A stretch of DNA of 58,896 nucleotides from Acidobacteriota bacterium (GCA_020199905.1 JAIVJS010000014.1:1-58896), one strand, 5' to 3'; counted from the first letter of the stretch, positions 42,174 through 51,091 are shown. Notes: generated by a model from the letters alone, not told the origin. Numbers and translations are program-made.

Positions 42174-43163
42174 ATGGATGAACGCGGCGGCGCTCCCCGG
42201 CAGATCCCCCTCTTCGGCCTCGAGCCTGCGGCCAGGGCTCCGGGCGCCTCAGAAGAACGCCTCGAGCGCGAGCATGCGGAGGCGCGAGCGCTGGCCGCGC
42301 GGCTGCCGAAGAACGTCCGCTTCGGCACCAGCTCGTGGAGCTTTCCGGGGTGGGAGGGGATCGTTTATCGGGCGCGGGCGACGGCGTCCCGGTTGGCCCG
42401 CGAAGGGCTGGTCGACTATGCGCGACATCCTCTTCTGACTACGGTCGGGATCGACCGAAGTTTCTATGCGCCGATCCCCCGCCAGGACCTCCGGCGGTAT
42501 GCGGAGCAGCTGCCGGAGGGTTTCCTCTGCTGCGCCAAGGCGCCCGCGGCCGTGACGGGGGCCTCCGTCCTCGGCTCGCGCGACCCGAATCCCGATTTCC
42601 TGAATCCCAGGCGGTTCGGGGAGGAAATTCTCCTGCCGTTCCGGGAAGAATTTGCCGGGCACACGGGCCCCTTTCTCCTCCAGTTTCCGCCCGCTCCGCG
42701 AGAAACCCGTCTGACCCCGGGCGCCTTCGCGTCCGCGCTCGACCGTTTTTTGGAAGAGCTGCCGCGCGAGTTTCACTACGGCGTCGAGTTGCGCGAGCCG
42801 ACACTGCTGACCCCGGAATACCGGCGCGTGCTTCTCCGTCATGGCGCCGCGCACGTCTACAACGCCGCGACGGGGATGCCGATGCCGGGGGAGCAGGCGC
42901 GCGAGGTCCCGCCCGAAGCGCCGTTCGTGCTCGTCCGGCTGCTGCTGCGTCCGGGAACCGGCTACGACGAGCGCCGGGAAGAGTTCCTGCCGTTCAACCG
43001 CATCGTCGACGAGAACCCGGAGATGCGGCGGGACACGCTCGATCTCATCCGCGCCGCGGACGGCAGGCCGGTCTACGTCCTGGTGAACAACAAGGCGGAG
43101 GGATGCGCGCCGGCGACGATCCGCGCGCTGGCGGAGGAGCTCGCCGCGATCACACCTTCGTGA
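42174..43163 (+). CDS. DUF72 domain protein (TIM-barrel, YecE-like)
   Basis: 329 residues, YecE/DUF72 family. An N-terminal extension of about 45 residues precedes the core NVRFGTSSWSFPGWEGIVY. Then LTTVGIDRSFYAPIPRQDLRRYAEQLPEGFLCCAKAP, LPREFHYGVELREPTLLTPEY, FVLVRLLLRPGTGYDERRE and VYVLVNNKAEGCAPATIRALAE, the conserved C-terminal N-N motif. Folds as a TIM barrel; function in the cell is not known. No ribosome site, only the -10-like CAGAAT at a short distance. Its last 14 bases overlap the convergent secreted protein gene. Confidence 0.88.
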   Translation: MDERGGAPRQIPLFGLEPAARAPGASEERLEREHAEARALAARLPKNVRFGTSSWSFPGWEGIVYRARATASRLAREGLVDYARHPLLTTVGIDRSFYAPIPRQDLRRYAEQLPEGFLCCAKAPAAVTGASVLGSRDPNPDFLNPRRFGEEILLPFREEFAGHTGPFLLQFPPAPRETRLTPGAFASALDRFLEELPREFHYGVELREPTLLTPEYRRVLLRHGAAHVYNAATGMPMPGEQAREVPPEAPFVLVRLLLRPGTGYDERREEFLPFNRIVDENPEMRRDTLDLIRAADGRPVYVLVNNKAEGCAPATIRALAEELAAITPS

Positions 43164-43689
43164 CGGAGCTCTTCTTCAGCGAACGGACGAGCGAGTCGAA
43201 CGCCGGTTGCGCGGCGGAGATTGCCGCCGCCGGGCCGGTGCACTTGAAGAAGACGAGGCCCTGGGGTCCCTCGACGATTGCGCCCATCAGCCGATAGCCC
43301 GGTTTCTTTCCCTGGGACTGCATCATCGGGCCCCCGGGCGAGAGGTAGGTGCCGGAGGTCTGGGCGCGGTGAACGCGCATCCCGTCGACGGTCTCGACCG
43401 CGGTAGCGGGAGGGGGCGCGCCCTCGAACTGGGTGCCCCACCGCTCGATGTTCTCGGACGCCGAGCCGCCCTGGCGCTGCCCGAAGTAGAAGACGCCGCA
43501 CTCGCCCGGCTCGCCGCCCGCCTTTGCCGGAATCGAATACGTCGCGGCCCGCATCTGGCGCGGAGGCTGCGCGGTCCACCCGGCCGGGACGAGCCAGCGC
43601 ACGCCGCCCGCCGAGCCGTCCAGAGCCGCGGCCAGCAGGGGAGCGAGCGCGAGCAGACCGGACCAGAGGAATGCCTTTCGTGAGCTCAT
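43150..43689 (-). CDS. Secreted hypothetical protein
   Basis: 179 residues from ATG 43689 with GAGAAGG upstream. Signal peptide RKAFLWSGLLALAPLLAAAL. Mature part: VRWLVPAGWTAQPPRQMRAATY, ECGVFYFGQRQGGSASENIERW, MRVHRAQTSGTYLSPGG and VEGPQGLVFFKCTGPAAAISAAQPAFDSLVRSL. The pattern (W-P-GW followed by a beta domain and ending with a Phe-Asp-SLVRS helix) resembles PsbP-like/DUF1795 single-domain proteins and is similar in style to the C-terminal domain of the M48 gene at 11346. Two Cys. No function known. Confidence 0.75.
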   Translation of the reverse strand: MSSRKAFLWSGLLALAPLLAAALDGSAGGVRWLVPAGWTAQPPRQMRAATYSIPAKAGGEPGECGVFYFGQRQGGSASENIERWGTQFEGAPPPATAVETVDGMRVHRAQTSGTYLSPGGPMMQSQGKKPGYRLMGAIVEGPQGLVFFKCTGPAAAISAAQPAFDSLVRSLKKSSVTKV

Positions 43690-43792
43690 GCCTTCTCCTT
43701 CTGAGCGGGCCGATGTTATCCGGCGAAAGCCTGACGCCCCAACCCGGAGGGAAGAGGGTGAGGGGCCCGGAACTTGCACCCTGCGCCCCTTC

Positions 43793-45274
43793 ATGGGCGA
43801 CGAGGCGAAGCGAATCACCCGGCTCGATAAGGACGCGGAGGAAGACCGCGCCGAGATCGCGAGGGATCTTGCGATGGTGCGCGCCCGGGTCGAGACCTGG
43901 AAGAGGCGCGGCGGGATATGGCTCCAGATGGCGGCCGTGGCCGCGGCGGCGGCGGGCGCGGGACTGGCGGTCACCGCGGCGGTCCGGCGCATCCGGAGAA
44001 ATCGCGTCGAGTCCGCCGCGTCCCGGTGGGGACGATCGCTCCGCAAGGCCGACAGCAAGCTCGACAGGCTGCGGCCGAGGCCCATCCCGATCACGCTCCT
44101 CTTCGCGCTGCTGCGGTCGCCCCTCGTTCGGCGCGCCCTCGCCTCGGGCGGCCAGAAGCTCCTGGCCGGGCGCCGCGGCGCCGAGGAGGCGCGGCCGGAC
44201 GACGAGGAGCGCGAGGAGGGCGAGAAATCTCCATCCCCCCGGGCGGACGGGAAACCGGAGCGGGACGGCCGCGCCGCCGGCAAGCCCGACAAGGACAAGG
44301 ACGAGACTCCCGGTAAGACGCTTCGCGCGGCCGGGCCGAAGTCCGATGCCGGCCGGGAAAAGAAAGCGCCGCCCGCCTCCGAGGAGGCCGGTGAGCAGAA
44401 GGCGAAGCACACTCTGAAGGCGCTCGGGCACGGCTCCTGGGGCGAGCGTTTCAAATTCGTGTGGGAGCTCTTCCGCGACGCCTTCAAGGATTTCCAGAAG
44501 CACGAGGCGCTGACGCGCGGGGCGGCGCTCGCCTACTCGACGATGCTGTCCCTGGCGCCCTTGCTGATCATCGTCGTCGCCGTCGCCGGCCTCGCCTTCG
44601 GCAAGGACGCGGTTCGAGGGCGCCTGATGGCGCAGATCAGCCAGCTCGTCGGCCCTCAGGCGGCGGCCACCGTCGGATCCCTCATGCAGCAGGCGAGCAA
44701 ACCCTCGACGGGCATCATCGCGACGATCCTGGGGCTCGCGACGCTCCTCGTGGGCGCCGGCGGCGTTTTCGGCTACCTCCAGCAGATGCTGAACAGGATC
44801 TGGGATGTGCCCGAGAAGGAGACGGGCGGCATCTGGAACATGATCCGCTCTCGGTTCCTGTCGCTCGGGATGGTCCTGGGAACGGGATTCCTGCTCCTCG
44901 TCTCGCTGGTGATCTCCGCGGCCCTGTCCGCCGTGGGCAAGAAAGCGGGAGAGGAAGTGACGTTCCTCTTCGGCGCGCTGCACGCGATCTTTTCGTGGGC
45001 GGTCGTCGCGCTGCTCTTCGCGCTGATCTTCAAATTTCTCCCGGACACGAAGATCGCCTGGCGCGACGTCTGGATCGGCGCCGGGTTCACCTCGCTTCTC
45101 TTCGTGCTCGGCCAGTTCCTGATCGGCCTGTACCTGGGCCACATCTCGGGGCCCTACGGCGGCGCCGGGTCCCTCGTGGTGGTCCTGCTGTGGACGTACT
45201 ACTCGGGCCTGATCCTCTTCTACGGCGCGGAGGTCACACAGATCTTCGCGAACAGGCACGGCTCACGCAAGTGA
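43793..45274 (+). CDS. YihY/BrkB family membrane protein with long charged N-terminal extension
   Basis: 493 residues. The C-terminal 290 residues are a YihY/BrkB domain: KDFQKHEALTRGAALAYSTML, SLAPLLIIVVAVAGLAFGKD, GIIATILGLATLLVGAGGVFGYLQQMLNRIWDV and FTSLLFVLGQFLIGLYLG, then SGLILFYGAEVTQIFA, about six helices. The first 75 residues (EIARDLAMVRARVETWKRR plus the helix LQMAAVAAAAAGAGLAVTAAV) look like a small holin/YqjD-like segment. About 100 residues of Lys/Glu/Asp/Pro-rich linker follow (GEKSPSPRADGKPERD, AGKPDKDKDETPGKT). BrkB proteins are of uncertain role. A fusion of this kind is unusual. Confidence 0.87.
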   Translation: MGDEAKRITRLDKDAEEDRAEIARDLAMVRARVETWKRRGGIWLQMAAVAAAAAGAGLAVTAAVRRIRRNRVESAASRWGRSLRKADSKLDRLRPRPIPITLLFALLRSPLVRRALASGGQKLLAGRRGAEEARPDDEEREEGEKSPSPRADGKPERDGRAAGKPDKDKDETPGKTLRAAGPKSDAGREKKAPPASEEAGEQKAKHTLKALGHGSWGERFKFVWELFRDAFKDFQKHEALTRGAALAYSTMLSLAPLLIIVVAVAGLAFGKDAVRGRLMAQISQLVGPQAAATVGSLMQQASKPSTGIIATILGLATLLVGAGGVFGYLQQMLNRIWDVPEKETGGIWNMIRSRFLSLGMVLGTGFLLLVSLVISAALSAVGKKAGEEVTFLFGALHAIFSWAVVALLFALIFKFLPDTKIAWRDVWIGAGFTSLLFVLGQFLIGLYLGHISGPYGGAGSLVVVLLWTYYSGLILFYGAEVTQIFANRHGSRK

Positions 45275-45289
45275 GTTTCCGCTTCGAAG

Positions 45290-45322
45290 GATGCTGGCAG
45301 ATCGCAGCCGACGGCTGACAGC
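45290..45322. repeat. GCTGGCAG/GCTGACAGCT words
   Basis: GATGCTGGCAGATCGC, AGCCGACGGCTGACAGCTACC between convergent genes; CTGA-type family member. Confidence 0.4.
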
Positions 45323-47580
45323 TACCTCTGAAACGCGTACGAGACCTTCAGGAAGAACTGACGGTCCTGACGCTCGAAGGTGTTGGACTCGGAGAGCGTC
45401 CGGCTGTCGCCGTATCCGAGGAAGAGCACGGACTGCCAGTTCAGCTTGTAGGCGAACAGGGCGGACCCGGTCAGCGACCCTTCGCGCGCGTTGACGGCGG
45501 ATCGATAGAGGGACACATCCCGGTTCGTCCGAACGTATTGCGCGATGGCTCGAAAGTAAGACCGGGCCGTGAACGTGTAGGTGGCCTTCAGCCGCGCGAT
45601 TTCGGCCGTGAAGAGGCGTTCGCGCGACCCGCCGGCGTCGGGGGTCACGTTCAGCCAGCGCAGCGCCCCGTTGGCGGCGAGCGCCAGGTGGTCCGAGGGA
45701 CGGACGGTCGCCGCCAGGACCAGGTTCGCTCCGCGGCCTCCGCGGGAGTTGGCGAAGTCCACCTGCTCCCCGACGTATCCCGAAAGAGCGATCCCCGAGA
45801 TCGCGCCCGACGGGGCGAACTGGATGTTGAAGAGCAGCTGGCGCCGCGGAATGTTCTTCGTCCCGCTTCTCACCCGATCGAACGCGAGGCGAAAGCGGGA
45901 CGACGAGTTCCAGCGGCCGTCCAGCTCGATTCCTCCCGAGACGTCGCGGAAGATGAGGTTGTGCTCCGTGTCGGCGGAGTACTCCGCCTGGACGAATCGG
46001 CGGAAGCGGTTGAAGATCCCCTTCGGACGGGTGGTGTAGCCGCTTTCCAGATAGTTGCGCCGGTAGCCGACCTGCGGGACGAAGCCGTCTTCCGCGCGGA
46101 AGCCGTCGCCGAAATCCTGATACTCGGTGAACCAGTCGAACTTCGGGTCCGTGTGCTGGTACCAGACCTCGGCCCCGTGAGAATCGAGCCTCCGGCCCGT
46201 CCACTGGGGGGTCAGGTCCGGCCGGTCCGGCGTCTTCGTGTTGCTCAGCAGAAACTGCCCGGTGACCGTCTCGTGATCGTTCGGCCGCCACTGGACGTCC
46301 GGGCCGTAGACGCGGTTGTAGGCGCCCCCTGAGATCTCGCGGTCCGTCGCGAGAAAGCTCACAAACGACTTGCCGATGTTGTGGCGCGCCCGCCCGATCC
46401 CGACGAACGACCGGAAGTCCTGGTCCGCGAAGTCGGACCCGTTGGGCCCTGGCAGGATGACGCTCCCGCCGCCCCGGTCTTCGGCCAACAGGACGGTGTA
46501 CCCGGTCTCGCCCATCTTTCCGGTCGCCCGCGCGCCCCACCGCGGCGACGTGATGCTGCGCGTGTACACGGCGGGAATCGGCGTGGAGAAGAGCTCGATC
46601 CCCTCCAGGAAGAAAGGGCGTTTCTCCGGAAAGTTCAGCGCGAAGCGCTCGTTGACGCCGATCTTCGCGACGTCGGACTCCACCTGCGAGAAATCGGGAT
46701 TGATCGTCGCGTCGATGGCCGTGTTCTCGTTCGGATTCCATTTCGCGTCCACGCCGCCGTCGCCGCGCGCCGGCTTGTTGAGAAGGGGCGAGCCGGGATC
46801 TCCCCGCGGCACGCCCTCCTCCTTGAAGGTCGCGTAGGGTGCGACGACGAGATGGCCCCCGGAGGGCAGCCCCGACAGGCCGGTCAGGGGCAAGCAGTGG
46901 CAGAGGAAGCAGCTCGATCCCCTCGGCAGCCGCGACGTGAAGAACTGGTAGCGGAACTGCCTCGGATAGTTCCGGTAGAGCATGATCGCCCACGTCTGCG
47001 GATCGCCCTTGGGATAGCGCAGGGACGAGAAGGGAACACGCATCTCGAGGACCCACCCGGCCGGCGTGATCTTCGCCGCCGAATCCCAGTAGAAGTCGGG
47101 CGAGCTGTCCTCGCCCGAGAAGTCGTCGCTCACCGCGTCGTACTGGATCCCGCGAGGATTGGCGAGGAAGAGGATGCCGCTGCGGCCGTCGTTGCGGGGA
47201 TTGATGATGATCCCGCCGTAGTCGAGGGCGCTGCCGACGTTGTCGCGGTCGGCATAGGGAGCCCGGATCCTGGAGGGATCGGGGTCGGCAAATTCGAAGG
47301 CCGCGTAGAAGAATTTGTCGTCGTAGGTCAGATAGCCGACGTTCCTGACCTTCGGAGGGAGATTGTCCCCGGGGTTCGTCTCGAACCAGGTCTCGATGCG
47401 GGCGGCGTTCTTCCAGCCGGGATCGGAGAGGTCGGCGTCGATCGTGATCGGCCCGTCCGTCCGGGTGATGTGGATCGGCTCGCCTTCCTGAGCGTGGAGA
47501 GCCGTCGTCGCCAGCCAGAGGGCGAGGAGGTACAGAAGAATCAGCAGAACGAGCTTCCGGCTCGCGGTCCGGGTCCCCAC
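45322..47580 (-). CDS. CBM9-like/DUF5916 outer-membrane beta-barrel protein
   Basis: 752 residues from GTG 47580, which gives a standard signal peptide (SRKLVLLILLYLLALWLATTALHA). An upstream in-frame GTG at 47637 would lie inside the putative promoter. N-terminal domain (about residues 30-225) is a family 9 carbohydrate-binding-like fold (ITIDADLSDPGWKNAARIE, YLTYDDKFFYAAFEFADPDPS, EMRVPFSSLRYP). Then a DUF5916 domain with DAKWNPNENTAIDATINPDFSQVESD and ERFALNFPEKRPFFLEG. The end is strand-rich, finishing FLKVSYAFQR, an aromatic-terminated beta barrel suited to the outer membrane. A Cys cluster SSCFLCHCL is odd. Substrate unknown. An ECF-like promoter sits just upstream. Confidence 0.85.
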   Translation of the reverse strand: MGTRTASRKLVLLILLYLLALWLATTALHAQEGEPIHITRTDGPITIDADLSDPGWKNAARIETWFETNPGDNLPPKVRNVGYLTYDDKFFYAAFEFADPDPSRIRAPYADRDNVGSALDYGGIIINPRNDGRSGILFLANPRGIQYDAVSDDFSGEDSSPDFYWDSAAKITPAGWVLEMRVPFSSLRYPKGDPQTWAIMLYRNYPRQFRYQFFTSRLPRGSSCFLCHCLPLTGLSGLPSGGHLVVAPYATFKEEGVPRGDPGSPLLNKPARGDGGVDAKWNPNENTAIDATINPDFSQVESDVAKIGVNERFALNFPEKRPFFLEGIELFSTPIPAVYTRSITSPRWGARATGKMGETGYTVLLAEDRGGGSVILPGPNGSDFADQDFRSFVGIGRARHNIGKSFVSFLATDREISGGAYNRVYGPDVQWRPNDHETVTGQFLLSNTKTPDRPDLTPQWTGRRLDSHGAEVWYQHTDPKFDWFTEYQDFGDGFRAEDGFVPQVGYRRNYLESGYTTRPKGIFNRFRRFVQAEYSADTEHNLIFRDVSGGIELDGRWNSSSRFRLAFDRVRSGTKNIPRRQLLFNIQFAPSGAISGIALSGYVGEQVDFANSRGGRGANLVLAATVRPSDHLALAANGALRWLNVTPDAGGSRERLFTAEIARLKATYTFTARSYFRAIAQYVRTNRDVSLYRSAVNAREGSLTGSALFAYKLNWQSVLFLGYGDSRTLSESNTFERQDRQFFLKVSYAFQR

Positions 47581-47586
47581 TACCGT

Positions 47587-47614
47587 TGTTAGACGTCCGG
47601 AAACGGTCAAAGTT
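47587..47614 (-). promoter_or_regulatory. Candidate ECF-type promoter of the DUF5916 gene
   Basis: Read on the minus strand: AAC (47614-47612), 16-base spacer, CGTCTAACA (47595-47587). The 9-base -10 block CGTCTAACA is identical to the one before the ECF sigma gene at 17137-17145. Start GTG 47580 follows closely. Confidence 0.4.
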
Positions 47615-47739
47615 AGGGAAGGTACGGATCGATTCACGGGAAGTTTTGCTTGTCTCCCAATCCCAAGGTCGCGCCCTGGCGTCCGCCGCCGCCGAGGCGC
47701 TTCGAGATGGAGGGACGAGAGGACGGAGACCCTGGACTC

Positions 47740-47791
47740 AGTCTGACAGCGGAGAGCTGACGGCTGGAGGCCGCCCGCGAGCCGGCGGCCT
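47740..47791. repeat. CTGACAGCGGAGAGCTGACGGCTGG words
   Basis: GTCTGACAGCGGAGAGCTGA then CGGCTGGAGGCC at about 47741-47772, after the permease stop on the minus strand. The preceding 110 bases (47638-47739) show no gene. Confidence 0.45.
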
Positions 47792-49105
47792 CTACCGCAT
47801 GGCCTCCATCGGAGAAAGGCGCGCCGCTCTCACGGCCGGGTACATGCCGAAAGTCATGGCGAGCAGGAGCGCGACGGCCCAGGCGACGATCAGGCCGACC
47901 GGATTGACCACCAGGCCGTAGGGGAAGCTCGCCGAGAGGGCCTTGCAGACGCCGGCGCCGAAGAAGGTTCCGAGCGTCGCCCCGATCGCGGCGAGCACGC
48001 AGGCCTCGAGGAGAAACTGGATCAGGATCTCGGAGTCCGATGCGCCCATCGCCTTGCGCAGCCCGATCTCGAACCGCCGGTCCGAGAACGAGATCATCAT
48101 CACGGACAGCACGCCGACGCCGCCGACCAGCAGGACCGTCGCGGCGAGGCTCATCAGGACGACTTTCCATCCGAAGATCTGGTTCAGGAACTGCTGGTAG
48201 GAGCGCGCGAGCTCCGCCTCGAGGTCCTTCACTTCGATGTCTTCGATTCCGTGGTGCGCCTGCCGGGCGCGGCCGACCATCACGGTCGAGAGCTCGCCCA
48301 GGTCTCTCTTGTTCTTGAGCTTCACGGAGAGCTGCGTCAGCTTGTGCTCGGAATCGATCCGGTCCATGTAGGTCTCCAGGGGGACCGAGATGCCGTTGGC
48401 GTCCTGCCAGTTCTCGTCCGAAAAGATCTGGCCCTTCGCCTGCACGCCCACGACGCGAAACGGGATTCCCTCGACCAGGACGTCCCGCCCCACCGGATCG
48501 GAGCCGCCGAAGAGCTTCGAGGCGAGGGTGGCGCCGACGACGGCCACGGTCGAGCGCCTGCGCTGGTCGTCCTCCGTCAGCCCGCGGCCGAGGCCGATCG
48601 GCCGGTTCATCCACTTGCCGTAGTCGAACGCGACGCCGTTGACGAAGATCCTCTCGGTGCCGCCCGAGATCCGCGTGGCCGAGCGCTTGCTCGCGCGCGG
48701 GATGAACGCGAGCACCTTTTCGTTGGGGGCGGTCAGCCGCGGCAGGTCTTCGTAGCGGAGACCCGGGCTCATCGCGAAGCGCTTCTGGTCTTCGGTCGTC
48801 TCCGGAGACTTCGGGACCACCATCAGCGTCCCGTCCCAGCTCATGCCCGAAAAACCGGTCGAGATCTTGTCCATGATCCCGTCCATCACCGACGTCATGA
48901 CGACGAGGGCGAAGACGCCGAGCATGAGAAGCGTCAACGTGAGGATCGAGCGGAGCTTGTGGGCCCAGAGCTCGATCAGGCCGCCGCGGACCACCTCGCC
49001 GTAGAGGGCGAGGTGCGCGGGGATCGAAAGGCCGGCCGCGCGAGGCGCGCCCCCCGGAGTCGGGATCGCGATCGCGCCGGCGTGGACCGCCCGCTCGCTA
49101 CTCAT
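47792..49105 (-). CDS. ABC transporter permease, MacB-like (second permease)
   Basis: 437 residues. ATG 49105 overlaps the stop of the upstream permease by 8 bases. FtsX/MacB-type architecture: helix 1 at about residues 50-75 (ILTLTLLMLGVFALVVMT), a large MacB periplasmic core domain (SATRISGGTERIFVNGVAF, STVAVVGATLASKLFGGSDPVG, IPFRVVGVQAKG), then three helices at the end (VVLMSLAATVLLVGGVGVLSVMMI, and FLLEACVLAAIGATLGTFFG). It finishes AARLSPMEAMR, the usual permease end. Forms the membrane part of a MacAB-like export complex with the next three genes. Confidence 0.9.
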   Translation of the reverse strand: MSSERAVHAGAIAIPTPGGAPRAAGLSIPAHLALYGEVVRGGLIELWAHKLRSILTLTLLMLGVFALVVMTSVMDGIMDKISTGFSGMSWDGTLMVVPKSPETTEDQKRFAMSPGLRYEDLPRLTAPNEKVLAFIPRASKRSATRISGGTERIFVNGVAFDYGKWMNRPIGLGRGLTEDDQRRRSTVAVVGATLASKLFGGSDPVGRDVLVEGIPFRVVGVQAKGQIFSDENWQDANGISVPLETYMDRIDSEHKLTQLSVKLKNKRDLGELSTVMVGRARQAHHGIEDIEVKDLEAELARSYQQFLNQIFGWKVVLMSLAATVLLVGGVGVLSVMMISFSDRRFEIGLRKAMGASDSEILIQFLLEACVLAAIGATLGTFFGAGVCKALSASFPYGLVVNPVGLIVAWAVALLLAMTFGMYPAVRAARLSPMEAMR

Positions 49106-50345
49106 AGCGCAGCGCCTCCATGGGCGACAGCCGGCTGGCTTTGAACGCGGGATAAAGGGCGAAGACGAACCCGAAGACGGCCGCCAGCCCGTAGGCGGCG
49201 ACGAAGCTCTTCGCGTCGACATGGAGGGGAACGCCGATCGAGTACGTGATGATCTTCGAAAACCCCACGCCCATCAGGAGCCCGACGAGAGAGCCCGTCC
49301 CGGTCAGCAGGAGCGCCTCGGTCATGAAGTCCTTGAAGACCTCGCGTCCGGAGGCGCCGATCGCCATTTTGACGCCCACCTCGCGGATGCGCTCCTTCAA
49401 CGTCGCCATCTGGATGTTGACGTTGACCATCCCGCCGCCGATCAAGGACAGCACGCCCGACAGCATGAAGATGATGTTGTAGGCGTCGCTCTGGCTCTGC
49501 TCCTTCTTCACCCGCGCCGCGACATCGTCCAGGCGGAAATCATCCTGCTGGCGGTGGTTGGCCTTCAACATCGAGCCGAGGCTCTTCGAGAACATCGCCA
49601 TCGCATCGAAGTCGCGGATGCGGAACGTCACGCGGTCCGCGCGCCGGTACTGGTCGCCCTCGAAGCGCCGCGTGACGAGACTCGTCGGTACCGCGATGAT
49701 CCGGTTGCGGCGGCGGAACATGTTCCGGTTGGACTTCCTGAAGTGGAAGACGCGCTCGCTCAGGATGCCGACGACGGTCACGGGCACGTCCCCGATGCGG
49801 ATCGTCCGGCCGATCGCGTCGCCGTTGGGAAAGAACACCCCGAGCGGCTCGGTGCCGAGGATCGCCACGGGCGCGCCCGCCGCGTAGTCCTCCGGAGTGA
49901 AGTTGCGCCCGCGCGCCACCTCGTAGCCGTCCGTGGCCAGAAAGTCGCCGCCGATCCCGCGGATGTCCCGCTCCTGATCCGCATACGGCGAACGGACGCG
50001 CGCCCGCGCGAACTTCTGTACCGCGACGCCGCTGACCGCCTTCGGGTTCAGCGTCCGGCCTTCTTCGGCGTCGGCGTTTCGCAGGCCGAGGTTCGCCATC
50101 TGAAGAGCCGTCGGGCTGCCCTCCTTGACGACCGCGGAGGGCTGGACGTTCAACTTATCGAGGCCGCCCATCTTGATGTAGAGCTGCCTGGAGCGCTGGC
50201 GCATGCTGTCGGTGATCGAGAATCCGCCGAGCACCGAGGCGACGCCGAGCATCACCCCGAGCGATTGCAGGGTCGATCGCCCGAGGTTCTCCCGCATTTC
50301 CACCCAGGCGTTGCGGATGCGCTCCGTGAGCTTGCCGGTGGCCAC
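49098..50345 (-). CDS. ABC transporter permease, MacB-like (first permease)
   Basis: 415 residues from GTG 50345. Same fold as its neighbour: helix 1 (GRSTLQSLGVMLGVASVLGGFSI), MacB core (GIGGDFLATDGYEVARGRNF, VAILGTEPLGVFFPNGDAIGRT, VPVTVVGILSERVF), three terminal helices (IIFMLSGVLSLIGGGMVNVN and VFKDFMTEALLLTGTGSLVG) and the end ASRLSPMEALRYE. Two separate permeases rather than a MacB fusion or a homodimer suggest a heterodimeric transporter. The ATPase gene is 9 bases upstream. Confidence 0.9.
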   Translation of the reverse strand: MATGKLTERIRNAWVEMRENLGRSTLQSLGVMLGVASVLGGFSITDSMRQRSRQLYIKMGGLDKLNVQPSAVVKEGSPTALQMANLGLRNADAEEGRTLNPKAVSGVAVQKFARARVRSPYADQERDIRGIGGDFLATDGYEVARGRNFTPEDYAAGAPVAILGTEPLGVFFPNGDAIGRTIRIGDVPVTVVGILSERVFHFRKSNRNMFRRRNRIIAVPTSLVTRRFEGDQYRRADRVTFRIRDFDAMAMFSKSLGSMLKANHRQQDDFRLDDVAARVKKEQSQSDAYNIIFMLSGVLSLIGGGMVNVNIQMATLKERIREVGVKMAIGASGREVFKDFMTEALLLTGTGSLVGLLMGVGFSKIITYSIGVPLHVDAKSFVAAYGLAAVFGFVFALYPAFKASRLSPMEALRYE

Positions 50346-50354
50346 GGAGAGCTC

Positions 50355-51038
50355 CTACGCGACCTGCTCGGCCGTCGCGATCAGGCCGTCATGGATCTCG
50401 ACCTGGCGGCCGGCCATCTTCGCGATCGCGAGATCGTGCGTGACGATGATGATGGTGTTGCCCTGCCCATGTAGCTCGCTGAAGAGCTCGAGCACTTCAT
50501 GGCCCGTCTTCGAATCGAGGGCGCCCGTGGGCTCGTCGGCGAGGAGAAGAGCCGGCCGGTTCGCGAGCGCCCGCGCGACGGCGACGCGCTGCCGCTGTCC
50601 GCCCGACAGGACCGCGGGGAGCCGGTCGGCCTTCTCCGCGATGCCGACCTTTTCGAGAAGCTCGAGCGCGCGCTGCCTGCGCTCCCTGCGCGGAACGCCG
50701 GCATACAGCATCGGGAGCTCGACGTTGCGCCGCACGGAGGCCTTCGGCAGCAGGTTGTACTGCTGGAAGACGAAGCCGATCTTCTCGTTGCGCAGCCGGG
50801 CGAGCTCAATCCCCGAGAGGCCCTCGACGCGCCGGCCGTCGAGTGAGTACTGGCCCGAGGTCGGCAGGTCGAGGCAGCCGAGAATGGCCATCAGCGTCGA
50901 CTTGCCGGATCCTGAAGGCCCGATCAGCGCGACGAACTCGCCGCGCTCGACCTCGAGGTCGATGCCGCGCAGGGCATGCACGGCGACGCCGTTGGTGCCG
51001 TACGTCTTTGTCAGGTTGGATGTCTCGATTATTTTCAT
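50355..51038 (-). CDS. ABC transporter ATP-binding protein (MacB/LolD class)
   Basis: 227 residues. Walker A GPSGSGKSTLMAILG, Q-loop FVFQQYNLLPK, signature VLSGGQRQRVAVARAL, Walker B LLLADEPTGALDSKTG, switch His in IIIVTHDLAIAK. Complete ABC domain of the lipoprotein/macrolide exporter class, which powers mechanotransmission by the MacB-type permeases. Start ATG 51038. Lies 53 bases downstream of the adaptor stop. Confidence 0.93.
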   Translation of the reverse strand: MKIIETSNLTKTYGTNGVAVHALRGIDLEVERGEFVALIGPSGSGKSTLMAILGCLDLPTSGQYSLDGRRVEGLSGIELARLRNEKIGFVFQQYNLLPKASVRRNVELPMLYAGVPRRERRQRALELLEKVGIAEKADRLPAVLSGGQRQRVAVARALANRPALLLADEPTGALDSKTGHEVLELFSELHGQGNTIIIVTHDLAIAKMAGRQVEIHDGLIATAEQVA

Positions 51039-51039
51039 G

Positions 51040-51090
51040 TTGAGCGTTGAGCGTTAGGTGCCGGCTGAGAGCTGACAGCTGACAGCTTCC
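51040..51090. repeat. GTTGAGCGTTGAGCGTTAGG and GCTGAGAGCTGACAGC words
   Basis: Two consecutive groups: GTTGAGC repeats (51040-51058) and GCTGAGAGCTGACAGCTGAC (51064-51085) between the ATPase and adaptor genes inside one operon. Confidence 0.6.
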
Positions 51091-51091
51091 C

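Noticed and set aside
51040-51060. GTTAGGT as a lone attC core
   Set aside because: No partner core within 150 bases and it lies inside a GTTGAGC repeat run.
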